From Cymodocea nodosa (Eukaryota; Streptophyta; Magnoliopsida; Alismatales; Cymodoceaceae), in assembly GCA_036874045.1 (NCBI GenBank), contig CM072342.1:146501-210500 (forward strand): a DNA stretch of 64,000 nucleotides. The letters run 5' to 3'. The position numbers were made by a program, and so were the translations under genes. Of the stretch, positions 49,901 through 59,508 are shown in pieces. The first letter of the stretch is position 1, and every line of letters begins with the position of its first letter. The notes under the pieces were generated by a model. That model was not told where the DNA came from. It saw nothing but the letters and a program-made list of their open reading frames with translations, and searched no databases.

Positions 49901-50447
49901 AACACCACTACCAACATATCCACCACCCTACCAACAGCTTCACCACGTTACCACCAGTTCACCATATCCATCACTTCAATAATAATTTTTATAATTTGTG
50001 ATAAGTATTTTAAATGTAACATATTAAAACGTAACTTGTGCAAAGCAGGGGGCCATTGCTAGTTACTTATAAGTAGAAACAAATTTAATAACTAGTGTCA
50101 ATAACATCCACATTTGTGTAAAGGCGAAAAGAAAATAAAATTTGATGAAAAAGGAAGAAGTACAGAGAAGAAGAAAAGCTTACGCAGTTAAATACAGAGG
50201 GCGCTCCAGGCCCTACATAAAACACCATGGAAAGGCTAAATCAAAATGTAGAAATATATGTTCTGTGCGATGAGGATGAATCCAAAATTCGTAGGTGGAA
50301 TAATCGCCATGCAGATGATATACCGATTTCAAGATCATGCCAAGGGTGAGCAGCGACCGATTTATGCACCATGGAGGAGAGGATGCGTTCGTTCAGCGTT
50401 GTATTGGGGAAGTCCAGACGGCCGGCATGCTCAGATGCATTCGCCAT
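40950..50447 (-). CDS. PPA: Soluble inorganic pyrophosphatase (family I), complete gene of eight exons
   Basis: The enzyme hydrolyses pyrophosphate to two phosphates in the cytosol with Mg2+, pulling biosynthetic reactions forward. Exons are 50447-50324, 50212-50184, 49378-49313, 48988-48881, 48790-48725, 48605-48485, 46140-46059 and 40992-40950, all joined by GT-AG introns with matching phases, giving 212 aa, the usual length. It contains [12 protein letters not shown], the family signature DGDPMDV (residues 98-104 or so), [19 protein letters not shown] and [18 protein letters not shown]. There is no transit peptide, so it is the cytosolic type rather than the plastid one. The start MANASEH is the first in-frame ATG. 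The last exon encodes only [13 protein letters not shown] and a stop after a 5066-base intron containing a LINE. The exact PPA paralogue cannot be decided. Confidence 0.95.
41120..43667 (+). mobile_element. L1-type LINE fragment in pyrophosphatase intron 7
   Basis: The fragment begins inside the region just before reverse transcriptase ([12 protein letters not shown], about 41150). It shows the reverse transcriptase core with FADDTILF (FADD at 41910-41921) and an [13 protein letters not shown] motif near 41770-41805. A zf-RVT-like Cys/His segment ([19 protein letters not shown]) lies near 43050-43110, and the end is an A-rich tail at about 43654-43667. The 5' part with the endonuclease is missing, as is common for LINEs copied incompletely. 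It is antisense to the host gene and full of stops and frameshifts. Confidence 0.85.
41250..42020 (+). pseudogene. LINE reverse transcriptase remnant
   Basis: Pieces in different frames (41152-41439 and 41628-41819 are the longest) cover fingers and palm of a non-LTR reverse transcriptase: [10 protein letters not shown], then [11 protein letters not shown], then [13 protein letters not shown], then FADDT preceded by a TAA stop at 41907-41909. The frame shifts near 41200 and elsewhere. No function is possible. Confidence 0.8.
43668..46058 (-). other. Rest of pyrophosphatase intron 7
   Basis: AT-rich intron DNA. The stretch 44.70-44.97 kb is unusual in repeating short GATCCC/GGGATC motifs; a poly-G run of about ten bases lies near 45577-45586. 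I recognise no coding remnant here. Confidence 0.5.
46286..47115. mobile_element. Candidate non-autonomous DNA transposon in pyrophosphatase intron 6
   Basis: The left end reads AAAACTAGACCAGACTGG (near 46292); the right end on the other strand reads TTTTTAGAACTAGACTAGAC (near 47090-47108), giving imperfect terminal inverted repeats. The left part is rich in AACCGGTT/AACCAGTT-like motifs. There is no open frame. Superfamily and target duplication were not determined. Confidence 0.4.
48259..48353. repeat. Two tandem hairpins within direct repeats
   Basis: A motif AAATGCAAA(T/C)GTTGGT occurs twice, 55 bases apart. Each copy opens an inverted repeat: GGTACCCACA (48273-48282) with TGTGGGCACC (48293-48302), and GGTGCCCA (48328-48335) with TGGGCACC (48344-48351). 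They lie in pyrophosphatase intron 6, 130-230 bases downstream of exon 6. Confidence 0.7.
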
Positions 50448-50910
50448 ACCTGGTGGATAACTTCTTTCCAATTCAAAAACAAAGACGACGACAACAATAG
50501 CATCATCGACGCCGAGCTACTACGGACAGAATAGTATATGGGAACCAACAACACGATAACAAGAGGAAAAGAATCGCGATGTCAACGCGCGCAACACAAA
50601 AACGCCGTGGAGTGCATGCATACGCGCACGGAAACCTGCTAGGAAATTCTGGAACGCACGAATTTAAAGAACGGAAGGGAAAAAACAGAGATGGGGGAGA
50701 TGAGGAGCAGGGTAAAAGGAAGGGGAGCGGAGCAGTCGTCGTCGTCGGTAACGCGAACACAGACGAGAAGGGAAGAATGAAGCTGGAAAGGGAATGATTC
50801 ATCTGACCTCGCCTTTGTAGAAATCGGTAGTGCGGTCGAGCAGCTGCTGGTGGTAGCGTTGTTAGCGTGGGAAGGGAAAGCGAGCAAGTAAATAAATAAC
50901 AACGAAAAGG
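50448..50910 (-). promoter_or_regulatory. Pyrophosphatase leader and promoter region
   Basis: The DNA upstream of the ATG at 50447 is GC-rich to about 50.9 kb, compared with AT-rich flanks, as expected for a leader and core promoter. An upstream untranslated exon is possible but I could not define one. Overlapping open frames on both strands are composition artefacts. Confidence 0.4.
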
Positions 50911-53060
50911 AACGGTTGCACGGTGCTCAATGCTCAGCTTTGTAAACGATAGGATTTCGGATAGTACACTGGTGGCTTCGCTCGCTCTGCGGGCCTGACG
51001 TCGGACTCCGGACTCCGGTCGGATTAGAATCGGGCGGTCCGGAGGCCATCACCATATCGTACGACGACGAGATTGTGGGAAGCCAGAGGTGGACTAAGAG
51101 CTGCTGCCTGCAAGTTCGTCGGTCATCCACGATGCAACGGTGTCTGGCATTTTTTTATTATAATGTATATTTTTTCCATACCTCTTCTAGAAAACAATGC
51201 ATATATTTTAAAAAACCGTATATTCAAATCATATATATGATCATCGATGAACCTTCACGTTCAGCTGTATCTTTTTTTATTGAATTAAAACGTATAAACT
51301 AGGTAAACTTGATTACGAAATCACAACTACAAACTAAAGAAGGTTAACACAACAGTTCCAGTGCCTATCAGAACAGAAAAAGAAATCTAAAAAACTAAAG
51401 CAAAGGCCAAAATAGTAAAATCAACTGTTACTCTCATCCTCACCTTGTCGCCTCGTCAACTTTAGGATTAATAGCAGGCAAACGAGAAATTTCTAAGACA
51501 AAGGTGATGTCCTTAGCTGTAACTATCTTTCAACTATAATTTATCTCCTTGACAAGCCTACAACTGAATTTTCTAATCAGGGAAGGTTAACCGTGTCACC
51601 TTCAACGGTATCTGGGATTGGGATATGCTCTTTTTGGGTCGCTTTTTCTGTGGGGCCCACGCACGTTATGAGCTGGCGTACTTTTGTTTTGTTTTGTGGG
51701 GGAACGTTTTTTTTTTAAATTACCAGCAAGTTTGCGTACCCACCGGTAATTACGCAAAAAAATAAAGATTGGTGGTAAGCTCGGTAGCTTGCATGGTACT
51801 TTTGAGTTCAGAATCGAAGTTCAATGTTCGCGTGAAAACGGAGATTCCGTTCCATGGAGAAATAAGTACAGAATCTATTTCCTTGCACCAGAACGAAACA
51901 TGTGAAGAACGGTATGGCTAAGATAGGAAACGAACAAATTTAGAAAAATGAAAAGGTTTGAAAGAACTTTCTCTTTTATTGTTGTAATATAAATTATGAT
52001 TGAAATTATTACTGTTGTTGTACATGAGATTAAAACGTAAGGTGATGAGAAATTTAATTTATGTGTGACGGGAAAATTTTCAAAATAGATGAACGATACG
52101 GTGGTGAAATGGAAATGCATAAATCCACCTACCCGAGAGAGTATAGACATGCACGGTCAAAAATATACAAAACGTGAGAAGTTTGAATTAGCTCTTTCAA
52201 TCTCTTACGTAAGAGTGGTGCAAAATAAAGAAATCGACTTTTACCTTAAGTTAAACACATAAGAAATCAAGTACAAAATTCTAAACATAACCTGCTCTAA
52301 AGCATCCTTTTTTTCTTACATAGAAATTAGGCAAGATAAAGAATTCGATTAAGCAAACTCTAAAAGCGTAGCGTAGGTTGGTAAAATCGAAAATGTAGAA
52401 ACTTTCTTCTACGTCGTATCATTAATAATAGTAATTTCTTCTGCACCGGAAAGACGCACATAGAAACATAAATGTTGTAAGAAATCAAATAGGTCAAATT
52501 TTAAAAAAGTAAAAAATTGGAAAGGTGCAGGCGACAAACAATTTTCTAATTTATGCGAATATAGCAAATTTGATGTATCCAGAGATGGAAGTGAATCAGA
52601 TTGATTCAAAGGCACTTTTATCGAGGAAAAGTGTGAAATTACGTAAACGTTTTGTATATAATATTTGTTTGGCTGCCTGTAATGCACATGAAATGTAATT
52701 ATATAACATAATTGAATTACATTACATAGTTTGATCACAAAGTTTGAATTTGTATAATTGTAAACTTTGGATTTTGATTAAATAAATTACCTTCTTTAAG
52801 ACATCACTCAACAAATCAAATATAAGCTTAAATGTTAAAATAAATATTGTAATTTGATTTACATTATATTAAGATTGTGGCCATAGTGTAGATATCCATA
52901 GTGTTTTTAATATCAAGATTACAACGCACTTCCTTAATTGTAGAGAGAACAACACGGGGTAGGGAGGTATGAATGTTTATTTTATAGGCAAGATAAGAAG
53001 TTAATTTTCAAATTACTTCTTCGATGAAATATTTATTTAATAAATAATCCCTAGCTTTCA
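50911..53060. other. Intergenic region between divergent pyrophosphatase and RER1 genes
   Basis: The two genes point away from each other with about 2.7 kb between start codons. The middle is AT-rich, and I see no gene, RNA gene or complete mobile element in it. Confidence 0.6.
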
Positions 53061-53061
53061 T

Positions 53062-53078
53062 CACGTGCGGATCACGTG
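53062..53078 (+). promoter_or_regulatory. Paired G-boxes upstream of RER1
   Basis: Two palindromic CACGTG sites at 53062-53067 and 53073-53078 lie 11 bases apart (about one helical turn), 140-156 bases before the RER1 start codon. G-boxes bind bZIP and bHLH factors; the link to RER1 regulation is inference. Confidence 0.55.
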
Positions 53079-53217
53079 GAAATGTACCCTTACGGTAAAA
53101 ACGTAACGAAAGCCGAAAGGATGGTTACAGATCCACCTCTACCCTCGCGAGGGAGCCAAAATCCCCGCCCCACCCCAGTTCCCCCCCTGTGCATCTGCTC
53201 CGACACTCCCAGATCCG

Positions 53218-54844
53218 ATGGAAGGAGGCGGCAGCGATACAGCGCCGGTGGCTTTGGCAAAGTGGAAGGCGGAGATCGGCAGAACGTTCCAGCACTACCT
53301 CGATAGGTCGACCCCTCAACCGGCGTGGAGGTGGGTTGGGACCCTTGCCGTGGCGTCCGTCTACGTCCTTCGGGTCTACCTGATCCAGGGGTTTTACATT
53401 GTGTCCTACGGCCTTGGGATCTACCTGCTCAATCTCCTCATAGGCTTCCTCTCCCCCAAGGTCGATCCTGAGCTCGAGGTCATGGACGGGCCCTCACTTC
53501 CCACCAGGGAATCTGACGAGTTCAAGCCTTTCATACGCCGCCTACCCGAGTTCCAGTTCTGGTAAGAACAATCTTTTTTTGTTTGTTTGTTGTTTATCTC
53601 GTTACTGTGTTCGATCTATAAGGAAATTGATGATTTTTTTGGGGGGAAAGTCAGTGAAGGTACTAGGCTTGATGCCAGTATATGCTTGTAGAAATAAGGA
53701 CTATTTTTTTTTTGAATTTTTCACTTACATGTCATAAAAAAAATTAATAATTGCTTGGATACCATCTAAAAATTCATATTTACTTGCATATCATTAAAAA
53801 TTTATGATTCAAAGTGTCCAACTACAATATCCTTACGATTAATGTATAAGCGGTAATTGTAAGGATATCAAAGTAAAATGGAGGTTTTTTTTTAATGACG
53901 TGCAGGGAAATTATCAATTTTGAATGGTATAAGAGTAATTGCTAATTTTTTATGCTGTATAACTTAATTTTTTTTGTTTTTTATCTTTTAAAATATGCTA
54001 TTTTTGCCCTTCTGCAAAGCACTACACAAATTATATGCATTATGCATGATGATCCCTTTGTAATTATTTTATGGAATTAATATACTTTTACTAATTGTAC
54101 TCGAAATCCCAAAGTTACACTGTCAGAAGAGATACATGACATCCCAAAGCTTAGGCATTATTTGGTACAGATTTATCCTTGTCAAATTATAAGATTACGA
54201 GATTATGACATAAATTTGAAACGAACAAGTGTGACATGATAGATTATGACATAAATCTCATCGATTTCCAACAATAGAAATGAAATTGTTTTTCATAAAA
54301 TTGATACTTAGCATAAGGGCTGGTTATGTGCTTTATTGTAGATGATGGAAATTTTTGACCTTGGATAACGTGTGAACACAAATTTCATAAATCTCAAACA
54401 ATCATGATTTTACTAGTTTTCATGTCTTAAGATTTTTGTTTTTTCCATTATTTTGATTATCCATAATCTTGGCTATCATAAATCCAAACCCTAAATGAAG
54501 CTTTAGCTATGCATATTTTAATAGTGGAAGTAGTGTTGTATGTCAGATAATGTACATAATTTGTTTCGACAAGAATAAATGGCTTCTGATTTTAATACAA
54601 AAATCGATAGTTAAATGATGATTCTACCATGCATGTTTAACACTCTGAAATAAGTTTGAATATTATGATATTATTTAATATAATTATTAGAATTGTAATT
54701 ATAGTACCACTAGTAATATAGTACAATTGTAATATTATAATTATAATCAAGATTGTAATAATCAATTCAATTAATATTACTAATATCAATCTTATACTAG
54801 TATAATATTATAATTATTCTAAACAATAAACATTATTTGTTATA

Positions 54845-54880
<36 letters not shown>

Positions 54881-57800
54881 TAGCGTTAATATAAGGCATT
54901 AGGGTATTTTTTTCATCACTGATTATAGGGCCATAAGTGAATGGATTCTACAATAATTGACATTTTTGCCAATTGTGAGAAAATGACTTAAAAATCACTG
55001 TTTAAAATCTCGTGAATTTTGCCAGGAATTTGTCATGTGAAGAGTATTTATGTATGATTCTAACAAAATTTTAAAAAATCAGAGAATTTGACATTTCAGA
55101 ATCATTACCCATATGGGACCCAAGCCATCATTGTTATGGTTTTAACTTTTAAGGTCATAGGATGGACTTTATGATACTAGTGTGAAAGTTAACTATGGGC
55201 CTTTTATATGTTTTTTTTGAAAGACATGGGCCTTTTTATACATGAAATGAATCATTTCAGTCTAATCATCATGCATTGACCATAATCCCTTCCGAACATC
55301 TTATGATTGCTTGATGTGCCATTCTTGATTCTCTCAAGAGTAAGCTGCTATTGTTACTTGTCTGTTTTGCTGTATTGTAATTTCATCTGATTATATGCTC
55401 TGAGTTTTTATTGCATGCTTGTTCATTATGGTCTCAACGTAACATAGATATTTGTTTATCATTTTTAGAGCATGAAGGCTTGCAGCCAGTTTTCAAATGA
55501 TAAAAAATTAGCAATTTCTATACAGTTTCTGAAAAAAACAGGAAATGAAAATTCAAAACATGTGGTGGACAATAAGAATGTCTTTCTCATGTAGCCATAC
55601 ACAATAGTTGTAATGTGTAACAAATTAGCAATTTCTGGTTCGCATTTATGACCAGATAATACCTAAAACTGCTAAAAAAATATGCTTAATGTCTAAAATC
55701 TTTTTATCCATGATTTTGAGTAATTAATACCTGATATAATTTCTAGGTCATTTAATTTGAATCTAATGATTTTTCTCACTGTTACATGCGTAATATGGCA
55801 TCAAGATGCCATGGTGATGGACTGTGGTGTCTTGGGTGCTTGGGTGCATATGGTTAAATCTAGTTTTATAGGTGTTTTCGTGCTGATAGTACCAAATAGA
55901 AAATTTTAAAAATATATGAAGAATAAATTGACCAAAAAAAAGGAAAATCCACAAACATATCAATAACATATAGAATATAAATAAAAACAATAAAAAATTA
56001 TAAAATTTATTATTATAACTAAAATTATAAAAATTCAGGTCCAGGTTGTTAAGCACTTTGATTTGCATTTTTGTAGTGACCATTTTTACAACAACAATCT
56101 GAGTCATAATCTCACTATGTAGGGTTAGCCACATGAATTTTTTCTTTCATGTATTTCTATCTATAGCCAAATATTTGGTTAAATTATATAAATTTAAACT
56201 TTTTCTTACAATTTTTAATCTAATAATTTTAGACTTACCTCTATTTATCTAGCATTTTCTTCGTATTTAAAATTTTAATTAACAATTTAATCTCTAGTTC
56301 ACTCATACATTTCCATACTTTAATAGAAATGCCATCTGGTCTGTTTAGTTTTCCTACATTTCATTTTCTAATTGCTTCTTCTACTTCCAAACTACTAATC
56401 TTTAAAATAACTATAGTTAATCCTTTGTACTACCATCTAAATTTTGCATGTGAGAGTTTTCTGTTTTAGATTCATGAAAAGTTTACTAAAATACTTACAC
56501 TATGTATCTTTTGTATTTTCTATTTTCTCATTGTTTTGTGTTCAAATTATCATATAATTCCTTATAGGTCTTATTTTTAACTTTATTAACAATTTTCTTA
56601 GCATCTCTTTTTGCTAGTTTACTTTTCTCTAAATTTCCTTATTTCTATATTTATGATAGGTTTTAGAACATTCTTTGTTTTCTTTTATTATTTTTTGTAT
56701 ATCTTCATTCCACCATTAACTTTCTTTACCTAGTGGGTTTACCTTGTAATACTCCTAAAATTTTCCTAGCAATCTTTTTAATTCAACTTTCCAAAGGTCA
56801 TTTACCTCACCATCTAGTTCTCATTATTATTTCTTTTACCACTTCTAAATGTAATTAAATGTTCCTCTCTTTTCTTAAAATAGATATTAGCTACTAAAAG
56901 GTTGCAAACTATGCTAAAGTTTAAATTGAATTTCCCTTTTCATTTCTATCACTATAATCTTAAATTGAATTTCCTTATTCATTTCTATTACCAAAATCAA
57001 ATCCTCTATGTTTTCTTTCACATTTTGTATTTTTCTTTCCTACATAATCACGTAGATCCTCTCCAATAAAGAACTTTTTACTAGTAAGTAAGCCATGAAC
57101 TAAACTGTCGTAATCTTCTTAAAATTTCTATTTAATAGCTTTTTTTAAACTTATTTGTGGAGCATATGCACTAATTATATTAACTATCTCATTTCCTATC
57201 ACAAGCTTAATTGTCATATTAATTTCATATCTTAAAATTTTATCAGCTATTATTTTAATTCCATTCTTACGCTTATTTTTTCTTGTATACTACAATTTAA
57301 AACCACTATCCTCAATTAACCCAGATTTTTCTCCCATTTATTTAGTTTTTGCAAGCATAATATTTTAATTTTCCTTCTTATCATTATATCTGATAATTCT
57401 ATACTCTTACTAGTTAATGTTCCTGTATTTCAAGTTGCTATCCTAATTTTGATGCTGTGGATTAACTTATGTATCTACACCTTTCCATTAATAATATGAG
57501 AATCTATACTTTCCATCTGCATTAGGGTGTTGATGCAGAATTCTAGTTTAAGAATGCTACATCTAGGATGTGCAATGCTTCTTCCTTAATTTTCTTTTCA
57601 TTGCACTCTAGGTCTGGTGTGATATGTCATTCAGAGAGTTATGTTCTAACAAATCATCTTTAGGATTCATGTTTTTCCTTTTTTGGTAAAATAATCTATT
57701 ATGATTTTCTGCAATCTTGAGCTACTTTTGTTATATCATGATAAAAGACAAGAAATTGAGCTACTATTTTGTTCCGGTATACAAAGGCAAATACGACATA

Positions 57801-58732
57801 TTATTATTTACTGATATTATTATTTCATGACTAGTAAATTATGTTCAATTTTTAGTAAGATTGACTTATATAGCTGTTCATTTACATAACACAAATTAAG
57901 ACTGGCGCTCACAAACATATACCTCAGAGCTGTATCTAGTTAGAAAACTTTAGATTGTTACACTGGTTTTCTCTTGATATCACAAGATTTGAGTAGATTG
58001 TTAAACTTTAGTAGTTAGGTCTGTTAGTTTAGTTTGGAAGCTTAATTCTGTTCAATTATTTTTCCTTTTTGTATTTTCTATTTGTATTTTTTTTCTGGAA
58101 ATGTTTACTCGAGCCATCCAACAGAAAAATAACTGTTATCTAATTCTTTCTGCTGTTGCCAGGTACTCAATTACAAAAGCATTGTGTGTGGCTTTTGTAA
58201 TGACCTTTTTCTCTGTGTTTGACGTCCCTGTATTTTGGCCCATATTGCTATTCTATTGGATTGTTCTTTTCGTCCTCACCATGAGGCGCCAAATTCAGCA
58301 TATGATTAAATATAAGTATGTCCCGTTCAGTTTCGGGAAGCAGGTATGTTTTTACTTTTACCATGCGTCAAACCAACCTAGTTTGGAACGATTAGTTCAA
58401 CCATTAATCAATGAGTTCAGTGGATTATTTATTCATTTCTTTCGCAACCAGCTACAATTAGTGTATTTGGTCTTTCATTTTAACACAAGGAAGTGGGAAT
58501 TATGTTCGAATCCAAACAAAAAAAACTATCAGATTATAAAAAATCAGTTGTTCTGGGAATCTCAATTTATCCTCACGTATTTTGTTCATCACAGTGCCAA
58601 TTATGTTTCTGTCTTTTCCTTGAGAACCTTGATTTGTTACGGTAATCATAACAAGATGGCATGTTTTCTTGACACGTGCAGAAATATGGAAAAAAGAAGT
58701 CTCCTGCAAGCAGCAGTTCATCAAGGGATTGA
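53218..58732 (+). CDS. RER1: RER1 family ER-retrieval receptor, complete gene of three exons
   Basis: RER1 proteins sit in early Golgi membranes and return escaped ER membrane proteins in COPI vesicles. Exons 53218-53561, 58163-58343 and 58682-58732 join in phase (the Trp codon TG|G is split by intron 1) and give 191 aa, the same as Arabidopsis RER1A. The protein has the N-terminal Trp and Tyr-rich family segment, four hydrophobic membrane spans (about residues 38-58, 60-82, 117-135, 138-158), the conserved [15 protein letters not shown] and [25 protein letters not shown] loop, and a basic/serine tail ([16 protein letters not shown]). The start ATG heads a short MEGGG leader in a GC-rich exon. 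Intron 1 is 4.6 kb and holds an antisense RTE LINE. All splice sites are GT-AG. Confidence 0.95.
54846..54882. repeat. AAT/ATT microsatellite with inverted symmetry
   Basis: A run of AAT repeats passes directly into a run of ATT repeats, so the two halves are complementary and can form a hairpin. Confidence 0.8.
56100..57480 (-). mobile_element. RTE-type LINE with internal deletion, antisense in RER1 intron 1
   Basis: Reading the minus strand from 57480, the start of an RTE apurinic endonuclease is visible ([14 protein letters not shown], then [13 protein letters not shown]), later a VNIISAYAP segment near 57180, then the region before reverse transcriptase ([16 protein letters not shown] near 56330-56390). 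The sequence then jumps directly to the extreme 3' tail ([14 protein letters not shown] near 56180). The reverse transcriptase catalytic core is absent. Frames are broken by many stops. Confidence 0.75.
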
Positions 58733-59490
58733 ATTTACGTGTCTTGTACACAACTGCTTCGTGTATAACGAAGAGGAAGCCGAAATTGGATGGCTGTCAC
58801 AACCTGTCGTGTTGTTGGAAATTTTATGTGAACCATTTGCATATCATGAAATCTGTTGATTATATGCTGTGGCACGCAGATGAGGTGTAGCCTATCATTA
58901 CCAATCAGAGTAGTGGATACTTAAGCTTTATTCCTTGTATCATGTATTTGAATGAATTACCATGAAATGATGATCATATGCCGTGCCCGTCCGTGATAAT
59001 GGATGATATTATGAACGAACGGTTCCCGTTTTTGATTGTATGGCATTGTTGGTAATGGACGATAATGCGCTGTTAAATATGTTTACGCATGCCTGTAGAA
59101 TGGCAGTGCATATGCTTGCACGCTACCACGTGCAGCTGCCGTGCCATACCATGCAGCCCTTTCCAAAATCATCGCCACCAACATGAAGGCATATCTTCTC
59201 ATGGCAAGAAAAAAAAAACAAAAACAAAACTAAACATGAGACTAACATGAACGGAATCTATGCATGACAAGGAGCTCACAACTTCAGAGTTTTCCTTCTC
59301 ACGTCAATAAAAAATGTCAGCATAAATTAGCAATCGCAAGAAGCTTCTACTTGTGCATTCAAGCCTTTCTTCTTGGGTCGTCGCATTTCCATATTTACAT
59401 GTTCCCCTCTTCATGTGCAAATATTTTTAGCGGAAGCAAAGGCAAGAAAGACGCATGATGAAAATTTTTTCCCTTCGGTGGGTGAGGAAG
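58733..59490 (+). other. RER1 3' region and upstream region of the DUF829 gene
   Basis: The first part is probably the RER1 3' untranslated region. A G-box CACGTG lies at 59127-59132, about 380 bases upstream of the next start codon, in a locally GC-richer patch. No gene is seen. Confidence 0.5.
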
Positions 59491-59491
59491 G

Positions 59492-59498
59492 TATAAAA
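59492..59498 (+). promoter_or_regulatory. TATA box-like element of the DUF829 gene
   Basis: TATAAAA lies only 17 bases before the first ATG (59509). Normal spacing would put the transcript start near 59522-59526, just before an in-frame ATG at 59533. Confidence 0.45.
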
Positions 59499-59508
59499 GC
59501 AAAGAAAA

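Larger units (their letters stand above)
53562..58162 (+). other. RER1: RER1 intron 1
   Basis: A 4601-base AT-rich intron. Apart from the LINE at 56.1-57.5 kb and the AAT/ATT run at about 54840-54884, which can fold on itself, I see no element or coding remnant. Confidence 0.8.

Noticed and set aside
50503..50902. Overlapping frames upstream of the pyrophosphatase
   Set aside because: Ser/Pro-rich minus-strand and Lys/Gly-rich plus-strand frames are mirror products of a purine/pyrimidine bias in the leader.
58101..58859. Single 252-codon gene
   Set aside because: It is RER1 exon 2 with intron sequence on both sides; the spliced form ending at 58732 matches the family length and tail.
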